Shown here: positions 24,666-38,466 of the stretch, piece after piece
Position numbering within the stretch: position 1 is the first letter of the stretch
Layout of the letters: the number at the start of each line of letters is the position of its first letter
From: Lunularia cruciata
Lineage: Eukaryota; Streptophyta; Marchantiopsida; Lunulariales; Lunulariaceae
Assembly (NCBI GenBank): GCA_948567375.1
Contig: OX419758.1
Coordinates: 36,719,473 to 36,783,472, forward strand
Direction: 5' to 3'
DNA: 64,000 nucleotides
The notes under the pieces: generated by a model
Told to the model about the DNA's origin: nothing
Database searches by the model: none
Seen by the model: the letters and a program-made list of their open reading frames with translations, nothing else
Program-made: the position numbers and the translations under genes

Positions 24666-27600
24666 TTGACCTTTCCACGGGGAAAGGAAGCAAACATAAG
24701 CGTGTACGTCCGTATTCGACCTCTCTCCAAAGAAGAATTGGCTGCAGGAGAAAAATGTGTTGTGACTGCAATGAGGGATGGAAAGATGGCACAGGTTTGT
24801 CTTTGAAATTTATCTTGGCTCATATCTCATGTATGTAAAATCTGTCAGTTTTCACAGTCCCGTTGAGCACGTCGACCGAGTCAAAGACCTTCGTCCACCC
24901 TGCTCGTGACCATTTGTAATAGATGAACCAGTGAATCTGGTGATAGTACAGTGATTCGGAGTTCGCGATCTTCAGGTTGTAGAAGAAGGAGCAGGGTACA
25001 AGCTTACCACCAGGACATTTAAGGTACCTTTCAGACTCTAGCTATTGACCGACCGATTGCATTTCTAGCGGGAAGGATATTCCTTCCTCCGACCATACGT
25101 AAGTTATATCTGAATTGTGAATGCCACATTCACAATTCAGATATAATTATACCTAACTGCCCAATTATATGTAACTGCCGCATAAATTCTGAATGCCTTA
25201 ACTGCTTCGGTATGTATAGCACTGTGATGGCATTCATTCTGCTTCCGAAGACTTAAAGTGACCGATACATGCTTCCAGTTTGATGGATGTTTAGGTCCAA
25301 CAGCAGATCAAGATCAGGTCATGAACAGACTCAAAGTAAAGAGAATGTTAGACTCTGTTCTCGAAGGTTATTCCTCCACAATCATGGCCTGTGGACAGAC
25401 AGGGTCTGGAAAAACGTATACCATGTCTGGAAGAGACGAGGTATTTTGTTACATTACATATATATAACCACTTGATTTTCGAAAACCACTTTGGATCGAT
25501 CGCTTGTGCGTCAAATTTGTCAGATTAGACGTTTAAAACTTTTCAATGTAGGTCCAGTGTCTAGTTTTGCCAGCGAGTTACTTGCTCACATGCAGTTACT
25601 CCCTCACTCCTCCTTAGCTAGAAATTCCTCTTCCACTTAGGAGGCAGCTTTTATGTAAAATCATGGTAAACCACGGTGCATCCTTTTTGTAGGTTTGGTC
25701 GCGCTACATTCAAGGTCGTCGTCCAATAAAGGATGAAAGGGACTTCCCTTCCATGAGTTGATGTAATCGCAAAAGCACAATTGTGACTGGGGCCTTGAAC
25801 TTAATTCTACAGTTACTGCAATGTTCGAAACTAGTATACCAACCAACGAGACCAATAGTTTTGAAATAATGTGGGACTAAGAACGGCAGATCTTTCTCAC
25901 GTGAAGGAAGATGACACAAAAACTTTGCATTCTACTAATTTGGTAATACATCATCATCAGGGTATACATAAAAGCAATACGCAAGGGAAGTTTGAACGGA
26001 AAGAGGACGGCTTGATTGCTCGTTCCGTCACATATTTATTCAACGCCATGGACAAACGTACTGCAAATTCTGATCAAGAAAAGCTTTTCACCATGAGAGC
26101 TTCGTATTATGAGGTCTATAATGAACAGGTATTACGTTCCTCGAGCTCTTATGAACTAGAAAGAAGGCTCTCATGAACTTGGATATCGAAGTTTGGTGCA
26201 TGTCGTAACGGGCCCCTAAATCATATTCTACTCTATGGACTTGTGATGTATAATAGTTTTGTCATCTCCATATTTTATAATCGTCTTCCGATCAGTATCA
26301 TTTCTAACTAGAAACCACGTTTTACGTGAACTGACTACAACGAGGTAAGTTTCAGTATACCGGGGATTACCTCAATAAACAATCAGTGGAATTCGACCAC
26401 CGGAAATATGGAATTGTGCCTTAGGACTACTTACAGTCATTTGCTTCTAGCTTTTGATTGATGGAAAAATACTCTTTTTTCACGTTTCAAAACTAAATCG
26501 GTTCGAAGTACCGATCACAGGTGACTTTTAATCCCATGATTTACGCTAAAAGATACCTCATAGTTCATTCACAGGTGAATGATCTCTTGAGATTGGATGC
26601 CTCTCCGAGAGATGTGAAGTGGAGTACAAAAGATGGGTTTTATGTAGACAATCTGCTTCTTGTTGACTGTGAGACCCTGGACGATGTTTTTGCCGTGCTG
26701 GATGAAGGGTCGAAAAACAGGAAAGTAAGCAATCATATTTTGAGCTGTTCTTCGGTGTACCTTCTAGCCCATTTGGGGATGAGGAGAAAGTTCAAGACTC
26801 GTACCTCGGAAGAATTGCCCTTCACGATAGTTTTGTTCTCCAAGTGCGGCTCGTATATGCACATATGTAATTTCTTCATGTTTTGGCAGGTGGGATCACA
26901 TGAAATGAACAAAGATAGTAGCAGGAGCCATTGCATAATGACTCTTCATATAGACTCAAATTTATGGATTGGTGATAGCGCTCCGATAACGAGATATGGT
27001 AGGATGTTATTCGTTGATCTAGCGGGGAGTGAACGACTCAAAAAGAGCAAAAGCTCTGGAGATATGCTCAGGGAAACGGGCAATATAAACAGATCTCTCT
27101 TCACACTTGGAAAGGTAAGTTGGCTTACACGCTATACTTTCACAGCCGAGTTCTACTTTGGAGCAAAGTAAGTGTTATTATGATGCCATCATGAAGTATT
27201 CGAAATAGTCGGATCCACCTCCAGTTGACCAACACATGGAAAAATCTTGTCTACTCCCAGGTTATATCCGCTCTAAGTGAAGGAAAGAGAGGCGATGGTA
27301 TGGTTCCGTACAGGTACTTGAAATAATGTTCTCACAGTATTGATATAGTTGAATTCTGTGTTCTGTGATGTGTTTGAACTGCATGCATAAAACAGTCAAA
27401 TGAAGAGAAAGAAGAGATCACAAGCTCCAGTTTGAAAGTCACGGAGTTCAAACTGTCTTTTGGTACGATCCGTTTCTCGACGTCCTTTCTTGACGTCTCG
27501 AGTCCTTCGAATCCCACAGCTATCTAAACTAGATTAAAAACCCACATGAACCCTTTCTGTTGTTTCCTCCCATACAGTATTAAATACAATCTCTAATTCC

Positions 27601-30600
27601 ATTGTTGAATTTCAAATAATCCTCATCTATATAGGGATCCACTTACATAAACGAGGAAGTGCAGAACTGAAGGCATCCACGGTAATTAGTATATACTGAT
27701 ATGGATTATGACTAATTAAATGAAGCATAATCCGAGAAGTGCATAGATAAGTGTGAGCTCTAGATAATAGCTGTCTACGTTAGAAGACTTTTGGATAGAG
27801 AGCAACACTTGGTCATCGCCAGACACAAACACTTCGAACAAGTCACGATTGATTTGCTTCTCCATACTCTTGATTATCTAGTCTTGTAATTATATCCTAC
27901 TAAACCCTTTATCTCCAGTAACCAGCGCTAGAGCTCCGGACTAGGCTAAAGGATGGTACTGGATCCTCTTGCTATATCGCACGTGCCTTATCGTATATTA
28001 TACGTCGACGAAAGTCTTTATGAAAATGACACCAATGATGTGGTATTCAGAGAAAGTCTCTTGACCAAATTAATGATGGAGAGCCTAGGCGGCAATAGTT
28101 TGGCGCTCATTATCGCCTGCGTGTCTCCAGCAGCATCAGCCCTCGAACAAACGCTAAGCACATTGCACTATGGTACATGTGCTAAGAACATCATCAATGC
28201 ACCTTCCGTAAATATGGACGCAAGAGATAAGGTAAGATATATGATATCTGAGTGTTTCTCCATCCAAAATATATTGGGTCTCACTGTTGGGCAAGAGACG
28301 AGCTATTCAAGGATAGAGATACTTGTAACAAAATAACTTTATTCCAGTTTAGAACATCTCAAACTAGCCTAATTGATCGAACTATAGGGTAATTTCATTT
28401 GAATCTCCGGGAACATGTTTGATTATCACTTCAGAACTCTTGGTTACTATCGGTTATTCAGTAATCTCTTAAGCTCTGTAAACAGCGTATCTACTGGATC
28501 TCTCTTTCATCCTCGGTGCTGGGCACAGAACCTGTCACAGCTATCTTGAAGTGAGGGCTGCTAATAGGGGACGTTCCTCCGTAGGCCCTGAACAGTTGTT
28601 CAGAGTTTAAGTTAGAATTTCGAATATAATTTGATCTAGACCAGACCAGTTGCGGTCACGCTTTGTAGCACTCGAAAGCCCACCACTCGCTTCCAGAGAC
28701 GGGGGTGTAAAATAAAACGCAAAGACCATACACAAGCGAGTATTGCTCTGTTTTCTTCTAGTATATTGTTGCAATTGAAGTTATCTTTAACATTGATCTT
28801 CACCGTTGTCTTCAGAGTGAGATTCTGAAGATTGACTACATAAATTAGACAGTCGACGTCTTCTCGAAGGCTTTGGAAAAGCGTTTGAATTGAAACGTAC
28901 GCATTTGTCTAGATCTAAACTCTCTCTAACAATTTGTTCAGATCTTTGTAGTACACAATCTATTTTGGCAGGATTATGTTAAAGTGAACCAGAAATATTA
29001 TAAGCAGAGAGGATAAGTGCGACGGTCATTTTAATATCCGGAAAAAGAAAACTGCGATAAGCTTTGAAAATTCCAATTTGGACAAGTTCAAATTTGTACC
29101 TCATCTGAACGTTTGTCTTCACATCTGGAAGGAGAGGGTGAGAGACCTCTCCAGAAAATTTGAACTCACCAATCTAGAAGAGAGTGAGTGACGTTCAGAC
29201 GTTACCCATTCCACTTTGTTTTGTTTGTCCCTGCCCCAGATAAATTTATTATCTTATTCATACCTTGATCATCCCTCGGCATCTACACTTCCATTGAGAG
29301 TGCAAGGGACATGGACAAGAGACATAAATTGTCTGGACTATGGACAAACACGCAAAATAGAATGGAGTATAGAGAGCTTAAATTTTCCAAAACTTGCCCA
29401 TTTAGACTCTGCTGGGCCCTGTCGATATCAGAACAGTGTCTTAAATTCATGTCAGAATAGTGCCCTATTTTGCATGGACGGCCACTCACCTCTCTTCCCG
29501 CTAAGAGGCTCTGATTCTGTTCAAACCATTATAGTCACTTCGTTTCTTTGGTTCACTCTTCAATTTACTTATTTTCTATCGATTTTCTTAAAGAATCACT
29601 CAAATCTGACAAATTACATTTGTATCCCAATGGAAATGTTAAGGAGAATGCTAAATTTGACCAAACTTTAAAATCTACATACCAGAACCTGAACAGGTTT
29701 GCACATATAAGACCATCAAATTTGGATCCAACGTTCAGAATGTGATGCTCAGATATTTGCAAAACCCCTCATAACGGTGGTTTATAGTGTCCACTTCTAA
29801 CCATCTGGAAGGGCCCTTTATCTCTTTCAGATATTCTCACAAGAGTGATAAGAGCAAGGGAGATGTGTAATCACGTCAGACCAAACGAAGACAGGATAAA
29901 AGAAGTGGCGTTTGTTACTGAAATTCAGTTTTAATGCATCATCCGTTCTGTTTCACTATAGTAGATCGAAGACGAAGTTAACTCATGATATGCAAACCAA
30001 CCTTCCTCCCACGGTCAAGACTAGATCTAAACATAGCTTCAATTTTAACACTGAGAACTTGAATTCTTTTTACGTGAAGTCGTCCTATAGGTATCCATTA
30101 AAACTAGACTATCGTGTACATTTGAGTTTCAGGACTGAACATCTGAAGTTCAGATGCTATCAGAATCCCTCCAGCGCTTAAAGCACTTTCAGCACCCTCT
30201 CACTTGACGAAAGCTGGGCCAGGCATTATAGTCAATCTAATACGTTATCCTGGACCTGATGTAATGGACTCAGGAATACTCCGGTACTTGGAAAGAATAA
30301 AGATACCTATTGATTTGTTGGAACTGCTGTCGTGATATACTTGATAGTCTTTTCTGCATCAGTGCTTTTTGTCCTCACCATGGAGACGTCAGTATAATTA
30401 ATGTAACCAACAATCTGCTGCAAAACTTTGGATCTTGGTCTTAAGGTGGTTGTAGAGCTGGAAATGGAAATCGCTAGACTCAAGAAGGAGAACTCCTTGC
30501 TGCGATCGAAACTTGGCATCACCATGGATGAGGAAATTATTTCCAGCGAGCCTGCTCCTCGGTGTACGTTAACCAAGCGAATCAAATCTCCTCGAAAATC

Positions 30601-31932
30601 TTCCAACGGGAACTACGAGTCCAAGACTGCCGGGTCGACGAGAAACGATTTAGGCAATCTTTCCCTGGAGAAGCAGTTGAAGGGGCTGGAAAAATTGTTC
30701 GCAAAAGACGGAAAACTGTATCAGGTACGCCACTGACAGATTATGAAGAAATCGTAGCTCTGGTTCGTAGAACTGACATCTTATCATCACAACCTGCTGC
30801 TTGAGCCTAGTTGAATTCTCTAGATAATCGATGTGGTGTAAGGATAGATGGATCTCTGTCCCCCTTAATTACGTCGTGTCTCAGAAATAAACCAACTCTT
30901 CCCAACATTGCGACACACCACAGTCTTAGCTGAGATAGTCTCAGCTTATTCGGAGTGGCTGACTTGCACAAAGATCGTGGAGGGATGCGTTGTAATTTGC
31001 TCAAAGACGGGCAAACTCACCGCTCGCATCTTACAACCATTAGATTGTAAATTGATACTGGTAGTTCGTATCCCACGAGAAACAATGAGGACGTACTAAG
31101 AAGAAACGTTAACCCCTTATACTCATTCGTCAAAGAAATTTGAGTTTTTTGTGCTGTTGGCTTCACAATGTCTATTTGCATATTAGGAGATGAAGGTTTT
31201 CTAAACACTAAGTACAACTGTTCACTTGATAGGGCGGGTCAGTACTTCCACTAACCCGCCATTTGAAGACGTACTTGAATCCACTGTTCCATTTTACGTG
31301 AACTCGACAATACTTAAAGGTTCATGAAGACATATGCTAGTGGGGATCGAACACTGGGTTGTGGATAGTAGACCATGCATCTCGCTAGAAGATCTTGTGC
31401 TAGTCTCTAAGTACTTACTCTTTGGAAAGCCAAGATCAATCTGTAAGTGACTACTGCTGGTGGGCATGTATCACAGGATTCATCTTATCAGTCAGTCAAC
31501 TTATCAATGACAGAGAGATCAATGTTGGATGGATTTGAGCGAAACACAAACCGTAGTATCCCTTCTGTCCAAACAAGTGGAACTTTCTCTGATAATGCCT
31601 GGTCACAAGTGGGTTCCGAGAGGACAAGGAGTGAAGAAGACTCATGGATTAATAGTATAAGGAGTAGTATTAATAATAATAATGGCCTCTTAGGAGCATA
31701 TCGTGGAATAGGCAGAAGCAAGCCTAAAGGCCAGCACATCAGCAGAAAGAACAGAGTCTCCGTAGATCATCTTAGTTCGCGCATGCGCAAGACAAAAAGC
31801 ACTTGCAAGTATGGAATCAGAGGTGACGATGACTTCCAAGGAAGCATAACAGTTAACAAGAACGCTTTCCAACGACTTTTAAATTTGAGAACACCTGTGG
31901 GGGACCCAGAGGAAGACTTTTATCAACACTAG
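24666..31932 (+). CDS. Kinesin motor protein, N-terminal motor type
   Basis: Microtubule motor. Ten exons: 24,666-24,794; 24,976-25,023; 25,279-25,440; 25,961-26,128; 26,575-26,724; 26,890-27,114; 27,261-27,313; 28,051-28,231; 30,446-30,724; 31,477-31,932 (stop). All junctions are GT-AG and keep phase; together they give 616 residues plus an unresolved N-terminus. Seen: VRIRPL, P-loop GQTGSGKT (residues 98-105), switch I NKDSSRSH (226-233), switch II DLAGSER (262-268), neck AKNI near 360, then a short coiled coil (ELEMEIARLKKENSLLRSKL, from 375) and a Ser/Asn-rich, basic tail. The neck-to-coil pattern recalls KIF12-like or orphan kinesins, but subfamily needs a tree. Odd residues: ACGQ for the usual AYGQ, and ESLLT where DSKLT is usual. 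It converges with the YY1-like gene. Confidence 0.9.
25104..25146. repeat. Perfect 20-bp inverted repeat, 3-base loop
   Basis: Arms 25,104-25,123 and 25,127-25,146 are exact reverse complements around CCA. It lies in the second intron of the kinesin as called here. It could fold as a hairpin in DNA or pre-mRNA. Confidence 0.97.
28232..30445 (+). other. Long kinesin intron, no gene recognised
   Basis: A 2.2-kb intron, far longer than the others in the gene. An open stretch on the plus strand at 29,216-29,671 has no recognisable motif and no splice signals agreeing with the flanking phase, so I treat it as non-coding. No LTR ends or known transposon terminus seen. Confidence 0.5.
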
Positions 31933-34269
31933 ACAACAATGAAGAATCAAGATTTAAGCTTTCTGGAGAAAGTTCCAAATTTTCTCATTTTATCGACTGG
32001 CGCTTATAGGTGAGCAAAGTTCTGCTCGTCAGATGTTCTGACAAATGCTATATCATCAAGTTCTTAGTTAATAAACTCATCGAATCTCATGACTATGGAC
32101 TATGAGAGAGATGTCTATCAATCTCTAAGTGGATTATATGTAGCACAGCACCTTGAGATGTTGAGGGTGTAGCATATGCTTTCTCCGATGCTCTGTGGTT
32201 ACTTAGCATTTCTACAACTTGTAGCACCTGTTCTGTACAAGTGCTAGAAACTTCAAGTGATTGATCCTTTCAGGGTTTGCAGGAGCAAAGCCTAAGGAAG
32301 GGGTAATACGTGGACACAAGCTTAGGTGCTTATGGAACGAGTTCTAGGATATGAAACCGGAGATCAAACATGACTTCAAAACACTATAAGTGTGATTGAG
32401 ATAGGGAGAAAACAGACTATAATATTACTACATGCTACTTCATGACTGACTGGTCATCAACATCCTCCAACTTTTAGCGGCCTTTGAGCAATGTCATTAG
32501 AACTTTACCCCCTATGTCTTTCCCTTGTTCGGCTTGATGGGATCTTCCCCTCCTTGTTATCACACGCGGTCGCCTTCGCGTTCTACCTGGCTTATAAGGG
32601 GAGATTCACTGCTGTAGAATTTCACGATCTCCGGGCAAAGTTGTTGGTTAGAAGCGTTTGACAGCCAAGCTGGTAACAGCAGACAAGTTAGGAGTTTGCT
32701 CACTGCTTGCTTAGCCCTTCTTTGAGGTCCGAAATTTCTAATATCGTCAATCTATTACTTCGTCACAAAGTCATGTCATGGCGATTCCGACATCTTGACT
32801 CATTGGCTGGTTTAAACTAGTTCCACCTCGTGTAGAGCCTTGCTCGGTATATTTTGGAGATCATTCCACTGTGATATGATTGACTTGGTACTGATACTCA
32901 TTTTCTTTCCGTGTGCTGTACAGAAATTCTCAACATTTTTCTTTGGTCAGAGGCGGTAAGAGGCAATGGTAGAACCTTACATGACCACCGGGTAAGGAGT
33001 TGTTACCTCAGTTCACTTTGAGGCATGATGTTTGCGTGTGAACACATCGTGTAACTATCGAGACTGTCCGTACATTCTTAGAATTTTGCACATTCCGCTT
33101 TAGACCGGCTTGCGTCCAGGTACAATTCAATGTTTACGTCTCCCTTTCGCAGGCTACTCATTCGCTTCGACGCAAGCGGAATCCTGTGGCGTAGGAATTG
33201 ATCTTCTACCAGGACATGCGGTGCTGAAGAGCTCAAACTGAAAGTTGCAAAGATTTCTGCCCGTGGAAGGGCAGAAACCTGGTTGACGCGAAACGGGCGC
33301 AACAACACCTGCTACGGATCCAATCGAGTGACAACTGTCGAAGGTAGTGTACCCCGACTCGTGCAGTGTAGAACATCAACTTCTTTTCACTAGGTGTTAC
33401 ACTATGTGTGTTTGACACTATCATGTTTAAAGCTAAACGACTCTGTCATAAACAAACTTCACACACAGGTTCCACATTCTCATTTCACATGTTCTCGAGC
33501 AATGGCAAAATCCTGACGTTTCACGTCTTTTCTTATGACGGAAGACTCTGGTCATCTACTAGTCACTATCGGACATGTCACTTTGTGCATCTATACGTCT
33601 AAGCTCTTCTTCCCCTAGCCACCAATGTTGTTGTGTATAAAAATGGGATCAAACTATCTAAGACAGTGCGTGACAGCACAAAAGGAGTAACGGTGCTTGC
33701 GTAAATAATTCAGCTCTACCTGCCCGTCTGTCTCCACTGCCTAACAATATTGTTGCCGCTCCCGCCAGCTGTGACATGTATACTAAGCTCGCAACATTTG
33801 CCCTATGGTTGCCAGTTTTGAGCCTCGATCCTTGTTGACAACAAGTGACGTTGTCTGGTTCTTTGCTCTCATCACGAGCGTTGACTAGGATAGCAAACCT
33901 TTTGGGGAACTGTCGGGTACTTCAAGATAACTTGAAGATACGTGTTCTCCCCCGGCATCCCCATGAGATAGTTCGTATCTTTCTGCTAGGTTCTCTTAAA
34001 CCTGTCGGAAAGCCCAACTGAGAACATTCTAAACAAAGCTTTGGCGCAGGTCAGAATTTTCAGTCAGAACGACTGAGGGTGGCTGGTGACGACCCCCTTT
34101 CGACTGCACACGTAGCTTGTCCCAATGCTTATAAAGGAAACTTTCACCGAGGAGAAACATTCGCATGATAAGGGCATTTATTAGACCACTACTACATAAC
34201 TCCATCATAGTCACATCCTAAGATCTAAACCTAAGTACAATATCTCGGGACAAAGTCCGTATGACTTGA
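31933..34269. other. Convergent intergenic region
   Basis: Between the kinesin stop and the stop of the YY1-like gene. It should hold both 3' untranslated regions. Short open stretches on either strand lack motifs or convincing splice context. Nothing else recognised. Confidence 0.5.
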
Positions 34270-36038
<1,769 letters not shown>

Positions 36039-36095
36039 CTGTGAAAATACCAAACGTTAAAACAACCCGTCCAGAACGACCAATCAAATTTCACC

Positions 36096-36255
36096 ATAAC
36101 AAAGACATGTCCTCAACTTCCCGCATGCTAGGTGATATCCAATCCCCGCACTGGGAAGTTGTCTCAGCCCCTTTTGCTGACGTGAGGGCAGTACCCCTAA
36201 ACCCCATGACGGCAGTACAGGGCAGTGTTCGATCTTGCCTCTGAACGTCCTACTG
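36096..36255 (-). other. Weak candidate 5' exon of the YY1-like gene
   Basis: Open on the minus strand upstream of a GTGAAA donor (last exon base 36,095). The phase suits the first confident finger exon, giving a Gly codon across the junction. There is no sequence similarity to known YY1 N-termini and no clear start, so this may be untranslated leader. Confidence 0.25.
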
Positions 36256-36822
36256 GCGATAAAATTTGAGAAATAGAGCACCTAACGTTTCACACCCTAT
36301 TTCCAAACGCTTCCAACGACTGATACTTTAAGGTTTTGACCGGATCAATCGACTCAAGTTGTTTGCCGACAATAGAGTGGGGCCAGCAACGCTTAGCAAG
36401 ACGTATGAACTGATGAAAAGAACCCGTACTTCCGACTGTTCACCTCTAGAGGATCGAGCGGGATCTGCACGTTGTCATGGTTTTGCATCCTCTCAGATCA
36501 GACATGCAACAGAGAAGCTAACAGTTTTGGCTGACTTACACCTGAAAACTTGATACTGATACAAATAGACCATGGGTAGACGTTACGATCCTGTGAGAGT
36601 GCGTAAGTCTGCTTGTATGACTATCGTGAGGTCAGGTAGGAGTTCACACATAGATCCCCGACGTGAAATCTCTGGCATGAAATCTGCTTGTCGTAGAAAA
36701 TGAGGTCTAAGCCGCTACAGGGCCCTAGCTGGTTTTGGGTGTACTCTGAACTTTATCCTGCAAATATGCAGCAGTGTGGACCTCAGGTCTTGTGCCATGA
36801 TCTTTGAATGATCAGGGGCACA

Positions 36823-36866
36823 AGCCTGTTTGCTTTCTTGAGGATCACAAAGAAAGCAAACAGGCT
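36823..36866. repeat. Perfect 17-bp inverted repeat, 10-base loop
   Basis: Arms 36,823-36,839 and 36,850-36,866 are exact reverse complements. A second, imperfect inverted repeat (CTTGTGCC ... GGCACAAG) directly precedes it at about 36,789-36,824. It overlaps the predicted 3' end of the neighbouring gene: the stop codon falls in the loop. Confidence 0.95.
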
Positions 36867-38289
36867 CTACTGCTAGTCGTGTCCAAAGTTCGATAGAAAT
36901 GGGGGCCGCAAGTAAGGAGCTTACTCTGTCGGCCCCGTCGCTTTCCTCGTACGTTCGGCTTCCATTCCTTGTCAATAGCTTCCTTCCCTGCAAGACAGAT
37001 CTGAATTATCAACTCTCTGATGAAAGAAGTTGAAAGGTCACAGGGCTAAAGCTTTCTGTAAAAGACTGCTTTGAAACTTCCAAAGTCGACTTCAAAAAAG
37101 CTGAGGCCATGGGTTGCCTGACAGCGAAGAACGTGTTCCAAGCTGGCAGCAAAGTCTTGCTGAAGCTGAAGATTCACGCCGACACTGATCTGGTGGTAGA
37201 GAACTAAACTGATTGAGGAGAACAAGAGATATCTGCAGACGTGGTATACCGTAAGGTGGGTTCTGTTTATTTCGAAGTAAAAGAGCGTTCTCGCGGGCAC
37301 AGAGCTAAACGGCATGGTCATATGCAAGCCACCACAGAAGACCAACACACCAAGTACAGATACTTTGAAATGACATTGACCACCGGCGTGTAGCTGTTGA
37401 ATTGGCTTACTTGTAGCTATCACATCAGGTTTAAAGTCAGATCCATCGATCTTCTGGATATGACGACACCAACCTTTTCCGGATGTCTCAGAGCCTGACT
37501 GATGTTGTGCGTTCGGTCCGCAAACTTTAGAAATACTTCGAACTCGGGTGCGCTTGCGCTTGTCGCAGTTGTCATCAGACTCGTCCCCTGCAATGGCACA
37601 TCTGGAATCAGTTCCTTCCTTCTCCGAGCTGACGATTGAACCACTCCCTGTCCATAGTGCAAACAAATTTCATGATAACAACTTGAAACAGTGCAGTCTT
37701 CATCATAAACAGTGGCAACCGATAAAAGAACGAGCACGCAAAAAGGCAAGCAAGGAACTAACAAGAATTTCTTTTCCTAAACAATAATAACTAGCAAAAA
37801 AGAAGTAATTTTACCTGGAAAGCGTCTTTTCATTCCCCGATTCGCTCGAACTGCACGGGGTTCTTCCAGACGCGGTGTGACAGGCTGTACTCCCAGTCTC
37901 TTTCTAGTGCTTGATCTTGTCACTTTTCCCTCAAAATTGCCCGAACCTTCTTGCTTACAGCTTTCACAAAGTTCATTTCTTCTTGGCTCCTCTCTGACTC
38001 CACAACCCCTGCATCTTTCACGGCCACCTCCAGTGTGACTCCTAGGTCCACTTTCACCAGAAACCGCACCTTCATCAACCTTAACAATCAATCTTTTCTC
38101 TCCTCTAAATTCTCCCCCATTCCTTGTCCTCTTCTCCTCAATAGTCTTCTCTATTACAGCTCCAAATAGTGGCTGCCCTGGTTTATTTTGTGACAAACCA
38201 TGGTCCTCCATCTTACAGACTGCTAACTCCTTTTCAACCGTAGACAAGGTTTGTCCACTTTCCGGATAGTTCATAACTGTAGCCATCAA
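36845..38289 (-). CDS. Unidentified gene: Cys-pair motif and basic tail
   Basis: Not recognised. Three exons, 38,289-37,815, 37,647-37,411 and 36,987-36,845, with GT-AG sites and exact phase agreement, give 284 residues. Residues 1-90 are polar. A zinc-ribbon-like pattern follows, CRGCGVREEPRRNELCESC (C-x2-C-x11-C-x2-C), near residue 97. Then come basic segments (KVTRSSTRKRLG, RANRGMKRRFPG, DKRKRTRVRS), two more cysteines (VCGPNAQ, GWCRHIQKIDG), and a basic tail KPNVRGKRRGRQ. This composition suggests a nuclear, possibly DNA-binding protein, which is inference. The last 26 residues after GRQ look unlike the rest, so the true end may differ. It starts 178 bases after the stop of the upstream gene on the same strand. 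The first or second methionine may be used. Confidence 0.6.
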
Positions 38290-38466
38290 TGACCTCTGAT
38301 GAATCCTTTACAAGTAAATGTGCTTCGTGGCAGATCTTGTTTGCTGAAGACTAAGTAAGGGTCATATACGCGCACACCGCATGCTACTTAGTTCCAGGGC
38401 AGGTTTTGTGATAGTCCATAAATTTTCCGTTCCAATGCAAACCATTCAGCAGACTCTTGCTGTCGA

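Noticed and set aside
25261-25278. An earlier acceptor for kinesin exon 3 that would add TDTCFQ before FDG
   Set aside because: It would place a stop at the junction. The CTTCCAG acceptor at 25,278 restores the usual F-x-FD block in phase.
29216-29671. A 151-residue open frame inside the long kinesin intron
   Set aside because: No motif, no splice phase agreement with flanking exons, and text typical of non-coding AT-rich sequence.
31340-31420. tRNA-like text on the minus strand (GTGTTCGATCCCC with an upstream TAGC..GA block)
   Set aside because: The T-arm and acceptor stem do not pair properly, so no cloverleaf forms. At most a decayed tRNA-derived fragment.
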